From contig NZ_JACIEF010000003.1 in assembly GCF_014196715.1 (NCBI RefSeq), positions 649,874-713,873 of the forward strand: a stretch of DNA of 64,000 nt, read 5' to 3'. The position numbers were made by a program, and so were the translations under genes. This stretch comes from Pedobacter zeae (GTDB lineage Bacteria > Bacteroidota > Bacteroidia > Sphingobacteriales > Sphingobacteriaceae). Below the pieces are notes generated by a model. That model did no database searches, was not told where the DNA came from, and saw only the letters and a list, made by a program, of their open reading frames with translations. Shown one piece after another: positions 17,857 to 26,020 of the stretch; the first letter of the stretch is position 1; each line of letters begins with the position of its first letter.

Positions 17857-18055
17857 TCAGATTTTTCGCCACCAAAAGTCCATCGCTCGAGGAAACACGA
17901 GTGCATCAAGAATAAGGTTTGCTTTTTTATAGTAATCCGTAAGCGTAATATTTTTTATCTCTTTTTATCGAAATGCCAACCTGAGCTCTCATTATAAAAG
18001 TTACAATCAATTTATCCTCATTAATTATGTCTATATTATATTGCTTTATCATCAT
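17857..18055 (-). pseudogene. Small frameshifted ORF, about 64 codons
   Basis: From the ATG at 18055/18052 the frame reads MIKQYNIDIINEDKLIVTF, then MRAQVGISIK, and then meets a stop. Removing one T from the T-run at 17962-17966 (an A-run on the coding strand) joins it to a second frame reading EIKNITLTDYYKKANLILDA then LVFPRAMDFWWRKI and a stop at 17857. The joined product looks like ordinary protein. This is either a real one-base frameshift or a homopolymer sequencing error. The function is unknown; it sits within a run of immunity-like genes. Confidence 0.5.
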
Positions 18056-18123
18056 ATTTTAATCTATGATTAAAATTGATTGCGGCTTTCCCTGATGCTC
18101 TTATTTGATCTTTTAGAACCTAA

Positions 18124-18894
18124 CTAAATCACTTCAAACTCTTCTTTTCCTTCTGGGATATAGAATGAAATATCTAACATTAACTCTTCCTGTGTTTCGT
18201 TATTCTCTAAACATAACGCAGATTCTCCATTCAATTTTTTTAAAAAAGCAACTTTGTTATCTGCACATAAAAACATTAAAGAATCTTTTGGAATATTAGA
18301 GATTTTAAATCCAGATTTAAAATCGGCAATGAGTTCTGCTACCCTCGCATTTGACTCACCCTTTGATAAATACATAGAAATAGCCATATTTTCTTCTCTT
18401 TTGGAAATCAGTTTATTATAATCATCAAACCGGCCATCCATAATCATTCTAATCACTTTTCTGTAAGCTAATTCAAGTTTTTCTCTGCAATCCTTAATAT
18501 TTTTAAGGTTTTTGCCTTTTTGCCAGGCCTCCAATTGATAAGGAACCTCAGCTTTGAAAGAATTTACATATTTTAATACTGGGATTTTTTTCTCCCCTAC
18601 TATTTCTGACTGGTATTCTCCAAACTGTTGATCAAAAACAAAATCACTAGTACAATCAAAAAGTTTTATATTAAATTTTACTTCCGATTTAGGATGTAAT
18701 TCCAAATCCCCCAAATTAGGTAAAATCGTGACAGATATAAACTGAATACCGCTTTTTAATATCGCATAATTGATAGGGATATTACTCGCAACCTGACCTT
18801 CAACGTTCATGTGAATAACCGGGTAATCATTTACTCTAATTTCAAACAAGCATGCCGATGCACTAAAATCGATAATGTAATATGGCTGTTTCAT
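18124..18894 (-). CDS. Hypothetical cytoplasmic protein, candidate immunity
   Basis: A 256-residue protein without a signal peptide. The N-terminal half is beta-rich (YYIIDFSASACLFEIRVNDY) and the middle is helical and basic (KNIKDCREKLELAYRKVIRM). I cannot assign a family. It lies 37 bases downstream of a small exported protein and in the same direction as the PAAR-like gene and the 933-residue effector. Being cytoplasmic, it fits immunity to a cytoplasmic activity or an accessory role in loading. The function is not established. Confidence 0.55.
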   Translation of the reverse strand: MKQPYYIIDFSASACLFEIRVNDYPVIHMNVEGQVASNIPINYAILKSGIQFISVTILPNLGDLELHPKSEVKFNIKLFDCTSDFVFDQQFGEYQSEIVGEKKIPVLKYVNSFKAEVPYQLEAWQKGKNLKNIKDCREKLELAYRKVIRMIMDGRFDDYNKLISKREENMAISMYLSKGESNARVAELIADFKSGFKISNIPKDSLMFLCADNKVAFLKKLNGESALCLENNETQEELMLDISFYIPEGKEEFEVI

Positions 18895-18931
18895 ATATTA
18901 TTAGTTGACAATTATGTTAAATCTAAATTTG

Positions 18932-19531
18932 CTAAGGAGTAAATGTCCTAATAATAAGCGAAACAACATTTTTATGCCCATCTGAAGTTGTTACCTGATT
19001 GTCTACAGAATATAGAATAGAAGAAATATTTGGTTTATTATTCGTGTATTCATAATACTGAACAAGCACAAGAGTTTTATCTTTCAAAGTCCAATAATAA
19101 GCTGCATTTCCCAACACTTTTCCTTCACTGTTTTTTTGCGGAATTCTGGAAAGTATTGTCGGGGCTTTATATTGTGACTTTAAATAAGTTAAAAGTTCAT
19201 TACTGATAGATGTGTCCTCTATCTCTATTTTAATACCGCAGGTAAGACGCTTTGTAGTATTATTAATTAATACTCCAACGGAAGAACTTTTTATAGAAGT
19301 TTCTTTACTATTTACAAAAGAGATATTCCCAAATTTATATTGTTTAACATCTTTAGTATATGCTACAGGAAGTGTAGTAACAATTTCTCGGACATCTGTC
19401 TGAAACTTGGTATTATTTAGGATTTCTTTATAATTCTTTGCAAAGTTAATTTTTTCAAGATCAATCTTTTCTTGCGATCGACATGATAAACACGTTGTAA
19501 AATACAGAAATATTAAAACTATCTTTTTCAT
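18932..19531 (-). CDS. Lipoprotein directly downstream of the OmpA-domain effector, candidate immunity
   Basis: A 199-residue protein starting MKKIVLIFLYFTTCLSCRSQ, a lipoprotein signal with lipobox LSC. The mature domain is mixed alpha/beta with no recognised family. Its ATG is four bases after the stop of the 933-residue gene (stop at 19536), which suggests tight coupling. A periplasm-facing lipoprotein right after a spike-linked gene with a peptidoglycan-binding-type domain is the expected place for the cognate immunity protein. The inference is from position. Confidence 0.6.
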   Translation of the reverse strand: MKKIVLIFLYFTTCLSCRSQEKIDLEKINFAKNYKEILNNTKFQTDVREIVTTLPVAYTKDVKQYKFGNISFVNSKETSIKSSSVGVLINNTTKRLTCGIKIEIEDTSISNELLTYLKSQYKAPTILSRIPQKNSEGKVLGNAAYYWTLKDKTLVLVQYYEYTNNKPNISSILYSVDNQVTTSDGHKNVVSLIIRTFTP

Positions 19532-19535
19532 ATGA

Positions 19536-22337
19536 TTAATTTTTAATTAATGGAATATTGGCACTGATTCCGAAAAGTTCCTCCAAACTTTTGATCACAT
19601 CAAATTTTGGAATCACTTCATTATACTTGCCTTCTGCAATGATACCTTCGTCTTCACTACTACCTTTCACCTTTCCTGGTTTTTTATTTCCGTTTTTTGG
19701 AATTTTCTTTTTTGCTGACATTCCTACTTTTCCCTTGATCACATATTCAGCATTCAATCCATCAAATCCCAATTGTGGTCGATAATTTAAACCCATCCTA
19801 TCATATTTCACTCCATGGCCAAATGTGACAGAGGCATATCCTTTTCCACTCATTTCAAAATAACCTTCGACTTTAACAATTACTAAATTAGTTTCTGCCT
19901 TAGCCCAAACACCTGCTTTTAGCTCAACTTTAAGTGTATTTGTTAGTTCCAATTTACTTTCTTCATCACTTTTATCACTTGCTGTATTGAAAGAAAAACC
20001 AATATTAGTTTTTATCATACTCGAAATAACAAGATCGATATAAACATCAGCACTTACTTTAGCACCAAAATCATCGTTACCAAATTCTATGCCTGTATTT
20101 ACTTTATCCTTTATGAATCCATAAAGTCTTACAGCTCCGGGAGCTGCAGTTCCTCCGCTAACTGCTCCAGCAACCAATCCTACGGCAGTACAAAGAAGAT
20201 CTATAGTCATCTCTAAACCAATTAATGGTTCAGCATTGAAGGAGATATCTACCTTGGTTCCTATCTTATCTGTTTTTGTTTTTTCCAAATTCCATTCTCC
20301 TTTGAGGTTGAGATTTGGAGGTTTAACAGCGAAAGTCATAGGTAATCCTTTGAAGCCTATATTTCTGACCTGGCCTTTGGTTTTATTTGTTATTCCATCG
20401 GACATTGCACCTACAGAGGCAAAAAGATCAAAAAGCTTTTTAAATTTAGTTTCGTATTCCGCTTTCAGTTCTTTACTTCTTTGATAACTATTATTATTTT
20501 TATCCCATTCGCCCTTAAGGCTAAATCCAAAAGATGCGTCCTTTTGTTTCCATCTTCTTTCAGCACCAATCTTGCCTGCTTTACTCTGCAATTCTTTATG
20601 CTTTGCAGCAGGCTGATTTTGCCATTTAACGCTTAAGTCATTGGTGAGATTGATAAAAAATGTCAAAGTCCATTTGATATCAGGATAAACTTTGACTAAA
20701 ACTGTCGGATTATTTTCTACCGAATAATATCTACATGAATGGATGTGTACATAATAATCATTAGCCGAGCTGAATGAAACAGTTTCTATAATATTGTACA
20801 TTGGCCATATATACTGCAAAGGCATTGGATTACCTTTGCTTAATAGCGACACTGCAGGGATAGTAATATTCCCTTCATTTTGCGCTTTTTTCTCATTAAG
20901 ATTGTATAGTGTAATTATTTTATTATGTTTTTTCCTAATAAAACAAGCCTTGGTATCGAAATTAACTGGTTGTAATAGAACATTCTTGGGCGTACTACCT
21001 AATATTGTCTGGTAAATGATTGTGCGCGCATTATGGCCGTAATATTCAAATGTAATATCTACCCTTCTATTGTTGGTATAATCGTATTCATCTTTATATT
21101 TGATATTATCGCGCCCCATTTTATCATCGGTAGGATTTACTTCGCCATGGCCAATCGTTTTGATACGGCTAGGATCGAGCTTCCCTTTGATAAAAAACTC
21201 TTTGACCGTTTTGGCTCTGTTTTCTGATAATATATTGTTATGGTTCTGTTTACCGATTACACACGCAAAACCATCAAGTTGGATGGTACTATGCCTATGC
21301 TCTAACAGGAACTGCAGAATATTATTCAGCTGTTTTAAGCTTTCGGGTAATAGTTCAGTACTATCGAATTTAAAATAAATAGATTCGAGCGTTTTTTCCC
21401 TTTTATCACTAATATTTTTAACACCCTTTCCGTTATCGAAGATAAGAACAGGCTTACCTCCTGCTTCGGTAATATTGATCTGCTCAAACTTGCAAAGCTC
21501 AAACCTGGCCTCATTCTTATCGGGTTGATAAATGGTAACCGGTGTCCTGTTCTGAGGTGCTTCTATCACCTGCGATTTCACCTTGTCTTTTATCCTCAAA
21601 AAACGGGCGTGGGCAGTATCGCCCTTACCACCCGTATCTTCAATATATTTACCTGTTACCGGGTGTACCACGCGTACATAAAATTCTTCTACATCTTCCC
21701 TGTCTTTCATCGATTGATACCAGGAGTAGGTGTTGGGAATTTTTAAATTGATTTCGCCATCAATTACGTTTACCCTATAAATTTTACGGGTTACTTCGTC
21801 GTCTTTGGGCCACAGTCCCATCATGCTCCGCAATTTTCTGAATACACGAACCTCTACGTTCTGATAGCCATTCAACCCTTCAGTGGTTAACCTCAGCCAG
21901 ATCAGTTCGCCATAAGAAAACTGATAGGTTTTCCTTACATCGGGTCCGCCTTCATTCTGCGACCATTTACTACTTACAATCCTTGCCGGCGATTCGCCCC
22001 TGATCTTCAGGCCTGATTTGCCATCGAAATTCCCACTCCAGCTCGCTTCTATATACCATAAATACGGGCCACAAAGTTTTGGTGGAATTTTAAATCCATA
22101 TTTAAAATTGCTTGGGATCGTTTTCTGAAAATCAATAATCCCTTTTGGGTTAAAAATTGCCCATTTTATATTCTTAGTTTTATCCTGCTCTGTGGTTCCG
22201 GGCTGCCATTCCCCAATTTTGAACCAAATATCCTGACTTGGGGCAACTACCACTAACTGACCCGGTATTGATCCTTTAGATGCATTATATACGTTACCTT
22301 CGCCGGTCCAAACAATTTTCTTAATTCCCTTTGCCAT
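19536..22337 (-). CDS. Large T6SS cargo protein with internal OmpA-like domain
   Basis: A 933-residue protein with no signal peptide, three bases downstream of a DUF4280 PAAR-like gene. Residues 1-300 are beta-rich with immunoglobulin-like spacing. Residues about 318-432 form an OmpA C-terminal-like domain (YFKFDSTELLPESLKQLNNI, LSENRAKTVKEFF, NRRVDITF), a peptidoglycan-binding fold. The usual GHTD loop is altered to GFAC, so the binding Asp seems to be missing. A hydrophobic segment lies at about 705-735 (LLCTAVGLVAGAVSGG), followed by alternating strands and a Lys-rich tail. The context points to a spike-borne effector acting in the target envelope, possibly membrane-active. The toxic activity is not identified. 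Confidence 0.7.
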   Translation of the reverse strand: MAKGIKKIVWTGEGNVYNASKGSIPGQLVVVAPSQDIWFKIGEWQPGTTEQDKTKNIKWAIFNPKGIIDFQKTIPSNFKYGFKIPPKLCGPYLWYIEASWSGNFDGKSGLKIRGESPARIVSSKWSQNEGGPDVRKTYQFSYGELIWLRLTTEGLNGYQNVEVRVFRKLRSMMGLWPKDDEVTRKIYRVNVIDGEINLKIPNTYSWYQSMKDREDVEEFYVRVVHPVTGKYIEDTGGKGDTAHARFLRIKDKVKSQVIEAPQNRTPVTIYQPDKNEARFELCKFEQINITEAGGKPVLIFDNGKGVKNISDKREKTLESIYFKFDSTELLPESLKQLNNILQFLLEHRHSTIQLDGFACVIGKQNHNNILSENRAKTVKEFFIKGKLDPSRIKTIGHGEVNPTDDKMGRDNIKYKDEYDYTNNRRVDITFEYYGHNARTIIYQTILGSTPKNVLLQPVNFDTKACFIRKKHNKIITLYNLNEKKAQNEGNITIPAVSLLSKGNPMPLQYIWPMYNIIETVSFSSANDYYVHIHSCRYYSVENNPTVLVKVYPDIKWTLTFFINLTNDLSVKWQNQPAAKHKELQSKAGKIGAERRWKQKDASFGFSLKGEWDKNNNSYQRSKELKAEYETKFKKLFDLFASVGAMSDGITNKTKGQVRNIGFKGLPMTFAVKPPNLNLKGEWNLEKTKTDKIGTKVDISFNAEPLIGLEMTIDLLCTAVGLVAGAVSGGTAAPGAVRLYGFIKDKVNTGIEFGNDDFGAKVSADVYIDLVISSMIKTNIGFSFNTASDKSDEESKLELTNTLKVELKAGVWAKAETNLVIVKVEGYFEMSGKGYASVTFGHGVKYDRMGLNYRPQLGFDGLNAEYVIKGKVGMSAKKKIPKNGNKKPGKVKGSSEDEGIIAEGKYNEVIPKFDVIKSLEELFGISANIPLIKN

Positions 22338-22340
22338 AGC

Positions 22341-22820
22341 TTATGCTTTAACATTTGCTTCAACGCCTTCAGAATTATCTGCAGATTCATCTAAAGATTC
22401 TGACATGGGGTTGAGCTGTGATTGTACGTTTTTATCTGCATTATCAAAGTTTTGTTTCGAAGCCTCTGCTTTTTGCCCGTGCTGGATGATTTCAATACAA
22501 TCTGAACCGCCTACAGGGCAGGTGGCCTTACTATCCTCAAGCAGGATCTTCCCGCCATTACTTAATATGGTTTCTTCATAAAAACCCGACCATTTTGTAA
22601 CCACTGCATTGCAGGGTTTATTGTTCATTTTGGAGCATGATCCGAACATGTTTTTTTCGAAAGTTGCGCCGATATCTTTTGTTGTTGCGATTGATTTCTG
22701 ACTTCCGTCTTTATCGTTCGCGTACTCTTTGGTATGCGTAAGCACCTTGAGCTTATCTGGCGCCGATCCAAATTTGCACATACATTGTGCCCCCTGAACT
22801 ACAATATGTTTCTCTGCCAT
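22341..22820 (-). CDS. PAAR-like spike tip protein, DUF4280 family
   Basis: A 159-residue protein. The N-terminal 115 residues have the DUF4280 pattern with spaced cysteines (VVQGAQCMCKFG, MFGSCSKMNNKPC, KATCPVGGSDC), which would bind a metal and form a sharp tip on VgrG. The last 40 residues are acidic and disordered and may link to the cargo. It is the first recognised spike component of the block 23780 to 17071, immediately before the 933-residue effector, which it probably docks on a VgrG. Confidence 0.88.
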   Translation of the reverse strand: MAEKHIVVQGAQCMCKFGSAPDKLKVLTHTKEYANDKDGSQKSIATTKDIGATFEKNMFGSCSKMNNKPCNAVVTKWSGFYEETILSNGGKILLEDSKATCPVGGSDCIEIIQHGQKAEASKQNFDNADKNVQSQLNPMSESLDESADNSEGVEANVKA

Positions 22821-22823
22821 GTT

Positions 22824-23780
22824 CTAGTTATTTAGTAAACGGCCCCAAAATCCTTTTCTCGGCCTTTGCCCATCAACTACTACCATTTCCGTTACCGACA
22901 TACCCTTAACATTGGTATCTAATTCAAAATCGTGATCAAATTCCAATCCATCCTCCGGGATCACTGTAATTTTCACCTTCGCTTTTGATCCTACAGGTGC
23001 GCCATAACTAAAATCAGAAACCACCGAGATGATCCTTCTGTATTTTGGATGTAAAAGATAATAGCCTTCATACTCACCTGCTGCCCTGTTTGCGATATAC
23101 AAATCATCTGCTAAGGGCTTAACTACACCCTTATGCCATAATTCTATCGCGCCAAAACTGTTGGTTTCTCCGCTTAGTTTTTCTTCGGTTATATAACCTT
23201 CAACATTAAAATCTTTTACCAGCGGAAATTTATATATGGATCCGGTAATACGGTGCTGTCCATATTCTTTATAAAGCGGTTTAAAAAAAGCCTGGATAAA
23301 CCAATCGTTCAAAAACGCAAATTGTATGCTGTCTTGGTTGGCAAGCTGTTTCTCCATGCGTTCGATATATTTTTCAACCAGGCTGCCTTCAAAATTATCG
23401 AGAACCCTTTTTTTAACTGTGGGCCATCTTTTTAAGATTTCCTGGTGGTTATAAATGTTTTGAAAACCACCATTCTGATCTACGGTAATTACCAGCGGAT
23501 AAAATACTTTACCCAGGGCATAGGCTAAACGGTCGGCCACCAGGTCAGGAAGCATTTCATTAACAAATACATCACTAACCCGCTCGATCTGAAATAATGG
23601 CTGACCTTCTGTGCCCGGTTTTAACCTGGTCACTTTTGCTTCGTATTTTACCTCGTTGCTATTTTCTTCACCTTCGTTAAAGGTGATCAGAACACCGTAT
23701 TTTACCGACAGTTCTGCCGGCCATTCCAAGCGAAGTGCATTTACACCCGAATAATATATCGTTTTATTTGAAATGTCCAT
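22824..23780 (-). CDS. Hypothetical T6SS-linked protein upstream of the PAAR-like gene
   Basis: A 318-residue soluble protein, no signal peptide, three bases upstream of the DUF4280 gene. The N-terminal half resembles a small beta barrel (NKTIYYSGVNALRLEWPAEL) followed by helices with LVEKYIERMEKQLANQ. The C-terminal third is beta-rich (FDHDFELDTNVKGMSVTEM). I do not recognise the family. Its place before a spike tip and a large cargo suggests a dedicated chaperone or adaptor for that cargo. It is not similar by eye to the TPR protein that accompanies Rhs. Confidence 0.6.
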   Translation of the reverse strand: MDISNKTIYYSGVNALRLEWPAELSVKYGVLITFNEGEENSNEVKYEAKVTRLKPGTEGQPLFQIERVSDVFVNEMLPDLVADRLAYALGKVFYPLVITVDQNGGFQNIYNHQEILKRWPTVKKRVLDNFEGSLVEKYIERMEKQLANQDSIQFAFLNDWFIQAFFKPLYKEYGQHRITGSIYKFPLVKDFNVEGYITEEKLSGETNSFGAIELWHKGVVKPLADDLYIANRAAGEYEGYYLLHPKYRRIISVVSDFSYGAPVGSKAKVKITVIPEDGLEFDHDFELDTNVKGMSVTEMVVVDGQRPRKGFWGRLLNN

Positions 23781-23928
23781 TTTATCGCTGTTACAATCTG
23801 AGTGGATTTAAAACCACTCCATTACAATAGTTATCTTAATATTTTTAAAAATCGTGCTAAGCCACAAACATATAATGCTGAAAATTAATCGGATAGCCCC
23901 CTTTATCATCATGTTACATAGCTTATAT

Positions 23929-24861
23929 TCATTTAAATTGTTTAACCAGTTGCTTTACCTCTACCGGAGAGAGGTATAGGGATTTTACCTTTCCTATTTT
24001 TTTTTTATTGATTGTTGTAATGAGTATGGTTTCTTTATTTTGGCCCGTTTCTTCAACCTGATCTGTTATTTTTAGCTGGTTGATTTTTAAAGGAGAATAG
24101 ATAACCTGCCTGGATATAATCTGACGATCTTCGGTATTTCGATAAATGTCCATCTTAATGGTACCGGAGTTGACATAACTCATTTTCTTACTAAAATGCG
24201 TTTCCTCTGCTGATGCGGCTTTAATTGACTTCAGTTTGTCCAGGCTGTTATATACATATTTAGCATCCCAGGTGTCTTTTAAGTCTGACTGGCTCCTTTG
24301 AGTTGTAATTTTAGCTTTTTGAATAGTCTTACTCCACCTTGCACGATTTTCGGATAATAACACTGGATAAATATCACGAATGGAATAATCCTCCAGATAA
24401 TCTTCTAAAAGATCAAATAACCCAATAATTGAATGTTTGGTATTTATTTCTTGTTTAACAGACGCATAAAATTTAGGATAAAGCACATAATGATCCTGGT
24501 TAACCCGCATTAAATGCTCAGCATCTGAAAATGTAATTTGCCACCCATCTGCCGTTTCTGAATTATTTAATACCGACTTAGCATTTAAATTAAGGCCTTT
24601 GCCGTTTCCTGTTAAACTATAAGCAGTGGCTTCAGAAATTATACCTTCTGCAATTTTGTATACCAATAGGCTGTCTTTTGAGCTGTTTTGAAGGTACAGG
24701 ATTTTGCAGGTATCCCTTTCGTTGCCTTGCTTAGTTTTAACTTCAGTTAATCGGGTTAATAAAATTCCGTTATAGGCATTAGTTTTTTTCTGTAATTGTT
24801 GTGCAGTTACAGAAAAAACGGTCATCAAATGGAGGGTGAATACTAATAACAGCTTATTCAT
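23929..24861 (-). CDS. Exported protein, probable immunity to the adjacent hydrolase-like effector
   Basis: About 310 residues from the ATG at 24861 (MNKLLLVFTLHLMTVFSVTAQQ), a clean signal peptide with an AQ end and no lipobox. The longer frame to 24996 would overlap the preceding gene by 133 bases and lose the signal peptide, so it is rejected. The mature part is charged and has no family I recognise. It begins two bases after the stop of the putative cell wall hydrolase gene, the usual place for an immunity protein, and its periplasmic location fits a peptidoglycan target. Confidence 0.62.
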   Translation of the reverse strand: MNKLLLVFTLHLMTVFSVTAQQLQKKTNAYNGILLTRLTEVKTKQGNERDTCKILYLQNSSKDSLLVYKIAEGIISEATAYSLTGNGKGLNLNAKSVLNNSETADGWQITFSDAEHLMRVNQDHYVLYPKFYASVKQEINTKHSIIGLFDLLEDYLEDYSIRDIYPVLLSENRARWSKTIQKAKITTQRSQSDLKDTWDAKYVYNSLDKLKSIKAASAEETHFSKKMSYVNSGTIKMDIYRNTEDRQIISRQVIYSPLKINQLKITDQVEETGQNKETILITTINKKKIGKVKSLYLSPVEVKQLVKQFK

Positions 24862-24863
24862 AT

Positions 24864-25838
24864 TTATTTTGTTGTTGCAGCCGTTAAACGGTTGGGTGTT
24901 ATTTTCCAGAAAATACTTTTTCCGGCAGTAATCGTAGCAGAAATACCATTCGTAGTTTTTACGTTGGTTTCGTAATAAAAATTGCCGCTTGTCCAATATT
25001 GCTGATCTTGAAAATCGGCTGATGGGACAGCATATTTAATTCTGTCAGGCAATTCAACTTCTTTAAATTGTGATTTTCCATCGGCACCTTTTACCTGCTT
25101 ACCGTCAGGGCCAAGTACTGGTTTTTTAACTTTCTTTTTCAAGTGCTCGTGTGTACCCTGGTCTGTGGCGGCATCATGGTTACCTTTATCTTTGTATCTG
25201 GCAGAAGTACCGTTTGCAGCAACAAAATCATCATAAATGGCTTTCGGAATTTCTACAAATTTGTATTCATCAAATTTATTTTGACCCAATTTGTTATATG
25301 GATTTGTTTCAGAATTACCCCAGGCAAGAAAATCTGTTCCATCCCAAAATTCGGCACCATCTGTAATATCTTTTATCCCGAAACAAACATCCAATACCGC
25401 ATACCTCGCCAGTTTTGATTTTTCATCGTTTTTATCCGGCAGTTCCTTCTTATTTGGTACAGAGGAATACCCTGAAGCAAGTAGCGACCGCCATGTTTTT
25501 TTTGTAGAAACCGCCCTGTTACGACTGGTAAAGGCTACACACCGGAGTTCTTTTATATCAGCATTACCTGATTCATGACTGACAATGTAAGCAATGTACC
25601 TGAAATCTGAATGGCTGAGGGCTTTCCCATCGTATTTAACCAGATTTGCATCATCGTTCAAAGATTCCCAATTTTTTGCGGCCGCAGCCTGGTCATACTT
25701 TTCTTTGGTTGTTACAAAGATTTTAGCACTCCCAACAATGCCGCCAAGATATTCTCCCTCACGTGTATAATAAACATATTGCAAGGTGTCTTTAGGATCT
25801 TCCTGTGGGGTATAGTTTCCAAATGTGACGTTTGCCAT
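24864..25838 (-). CDS. Putative SleB-like cell wall hydrolase effector
   Basis: A 324-residue protein without a signal peptide. Residues about 75-175 have the order of motifs of SleB-type cell wall hydrolases: IAYIVSHESGNADIKELRCV (compare the EARGE loop), then AFTSRNRAV, then AVLDVCFGIKDITDGAEFWD. The C-terminal 120 residues contain a charged linker (KKKVKKPVLGPDGKQVKGAD) and strands. It follows vgrG copy 2 and a 58-residue ORF and precedes an exported immunity candidate. The family call is by motif pattern only; a transglycosylase-like fold is the alternative. Confidence 0.5.
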   Translation of the reverse strand: MANVTFGNYTPQEDPKDTLQYVYYTREGEYLGGIVGSAKIFVTTKEKYDQAAAAKNWESLNDDANLVKYDGKALSHSDFRYIAYIVSHESGNADIKELRCVAFTSRNRAVSTKKTWRSLLASGYSSVPNKKELPDKNDEKSKLARYAVLDVCFGIKDITDGAEFWDGTDFLAWGNSETNPYNKLGQNKFDEYKFVEIPKAIYDDFVAANGTSARYKDKGNHDAATDQGTHEHLKKKVKKPVLGPDGKQVKGADGKSQFKEVELPDRIKYAVPSADFQDQQYWTSGNFYYETNVKTTNGISATITAGKSIFWKITPNRLTAATTK

Positions 25839-25840
25839 AA

Positions 25841-26017
25841 TTAACTTGATTTACCACCTTCACTTACTACTTTTTTATTGCTCACCAGAAAAAGGTTTTT
25901 ACTTTTTGCTTCAACATTTATCCGGTCGGCCATTTTTTTAAAGCAATTTCCGACCAAAAGATTATAATCTGCTTTTACGGTGATCCGCATATTTGTGCAT
26001 TGTTTTTTAATCGCCAT
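25841..26017 (-). CDS. 58-residue VgrG-associated small protein
   Basis: ATG at 26017, stop TAA at 25841, two bases before the next start codon at 25838 and three bases after the vgrG stop (26021). The sequence begins MAIKKQCTNMRITVKADYNL and ends VVSEGGKSS. Its alternating small and polar residues look like one or two turns of the beta-helix found at VgrG tails. It could be a separate spike tip or a link to the effector. No family is recognised, but the tight packing on both sides supports a real gene. Confidence 0.6.
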   Translation of the reverse strand: MAIKKQCTNMRITVKADYNLLVGNCFKKMADRINVEAKSKNLFLVSNKKVVSEGGKSS

Positions 26018-26020
26018 AAC

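Noticed and set aside
24862..24996. N-terminal extension of the exported protein at 23929
   Set aside because: It overlaps the upstream effector gene by over 130 bases and would hide a clear signal peptide.
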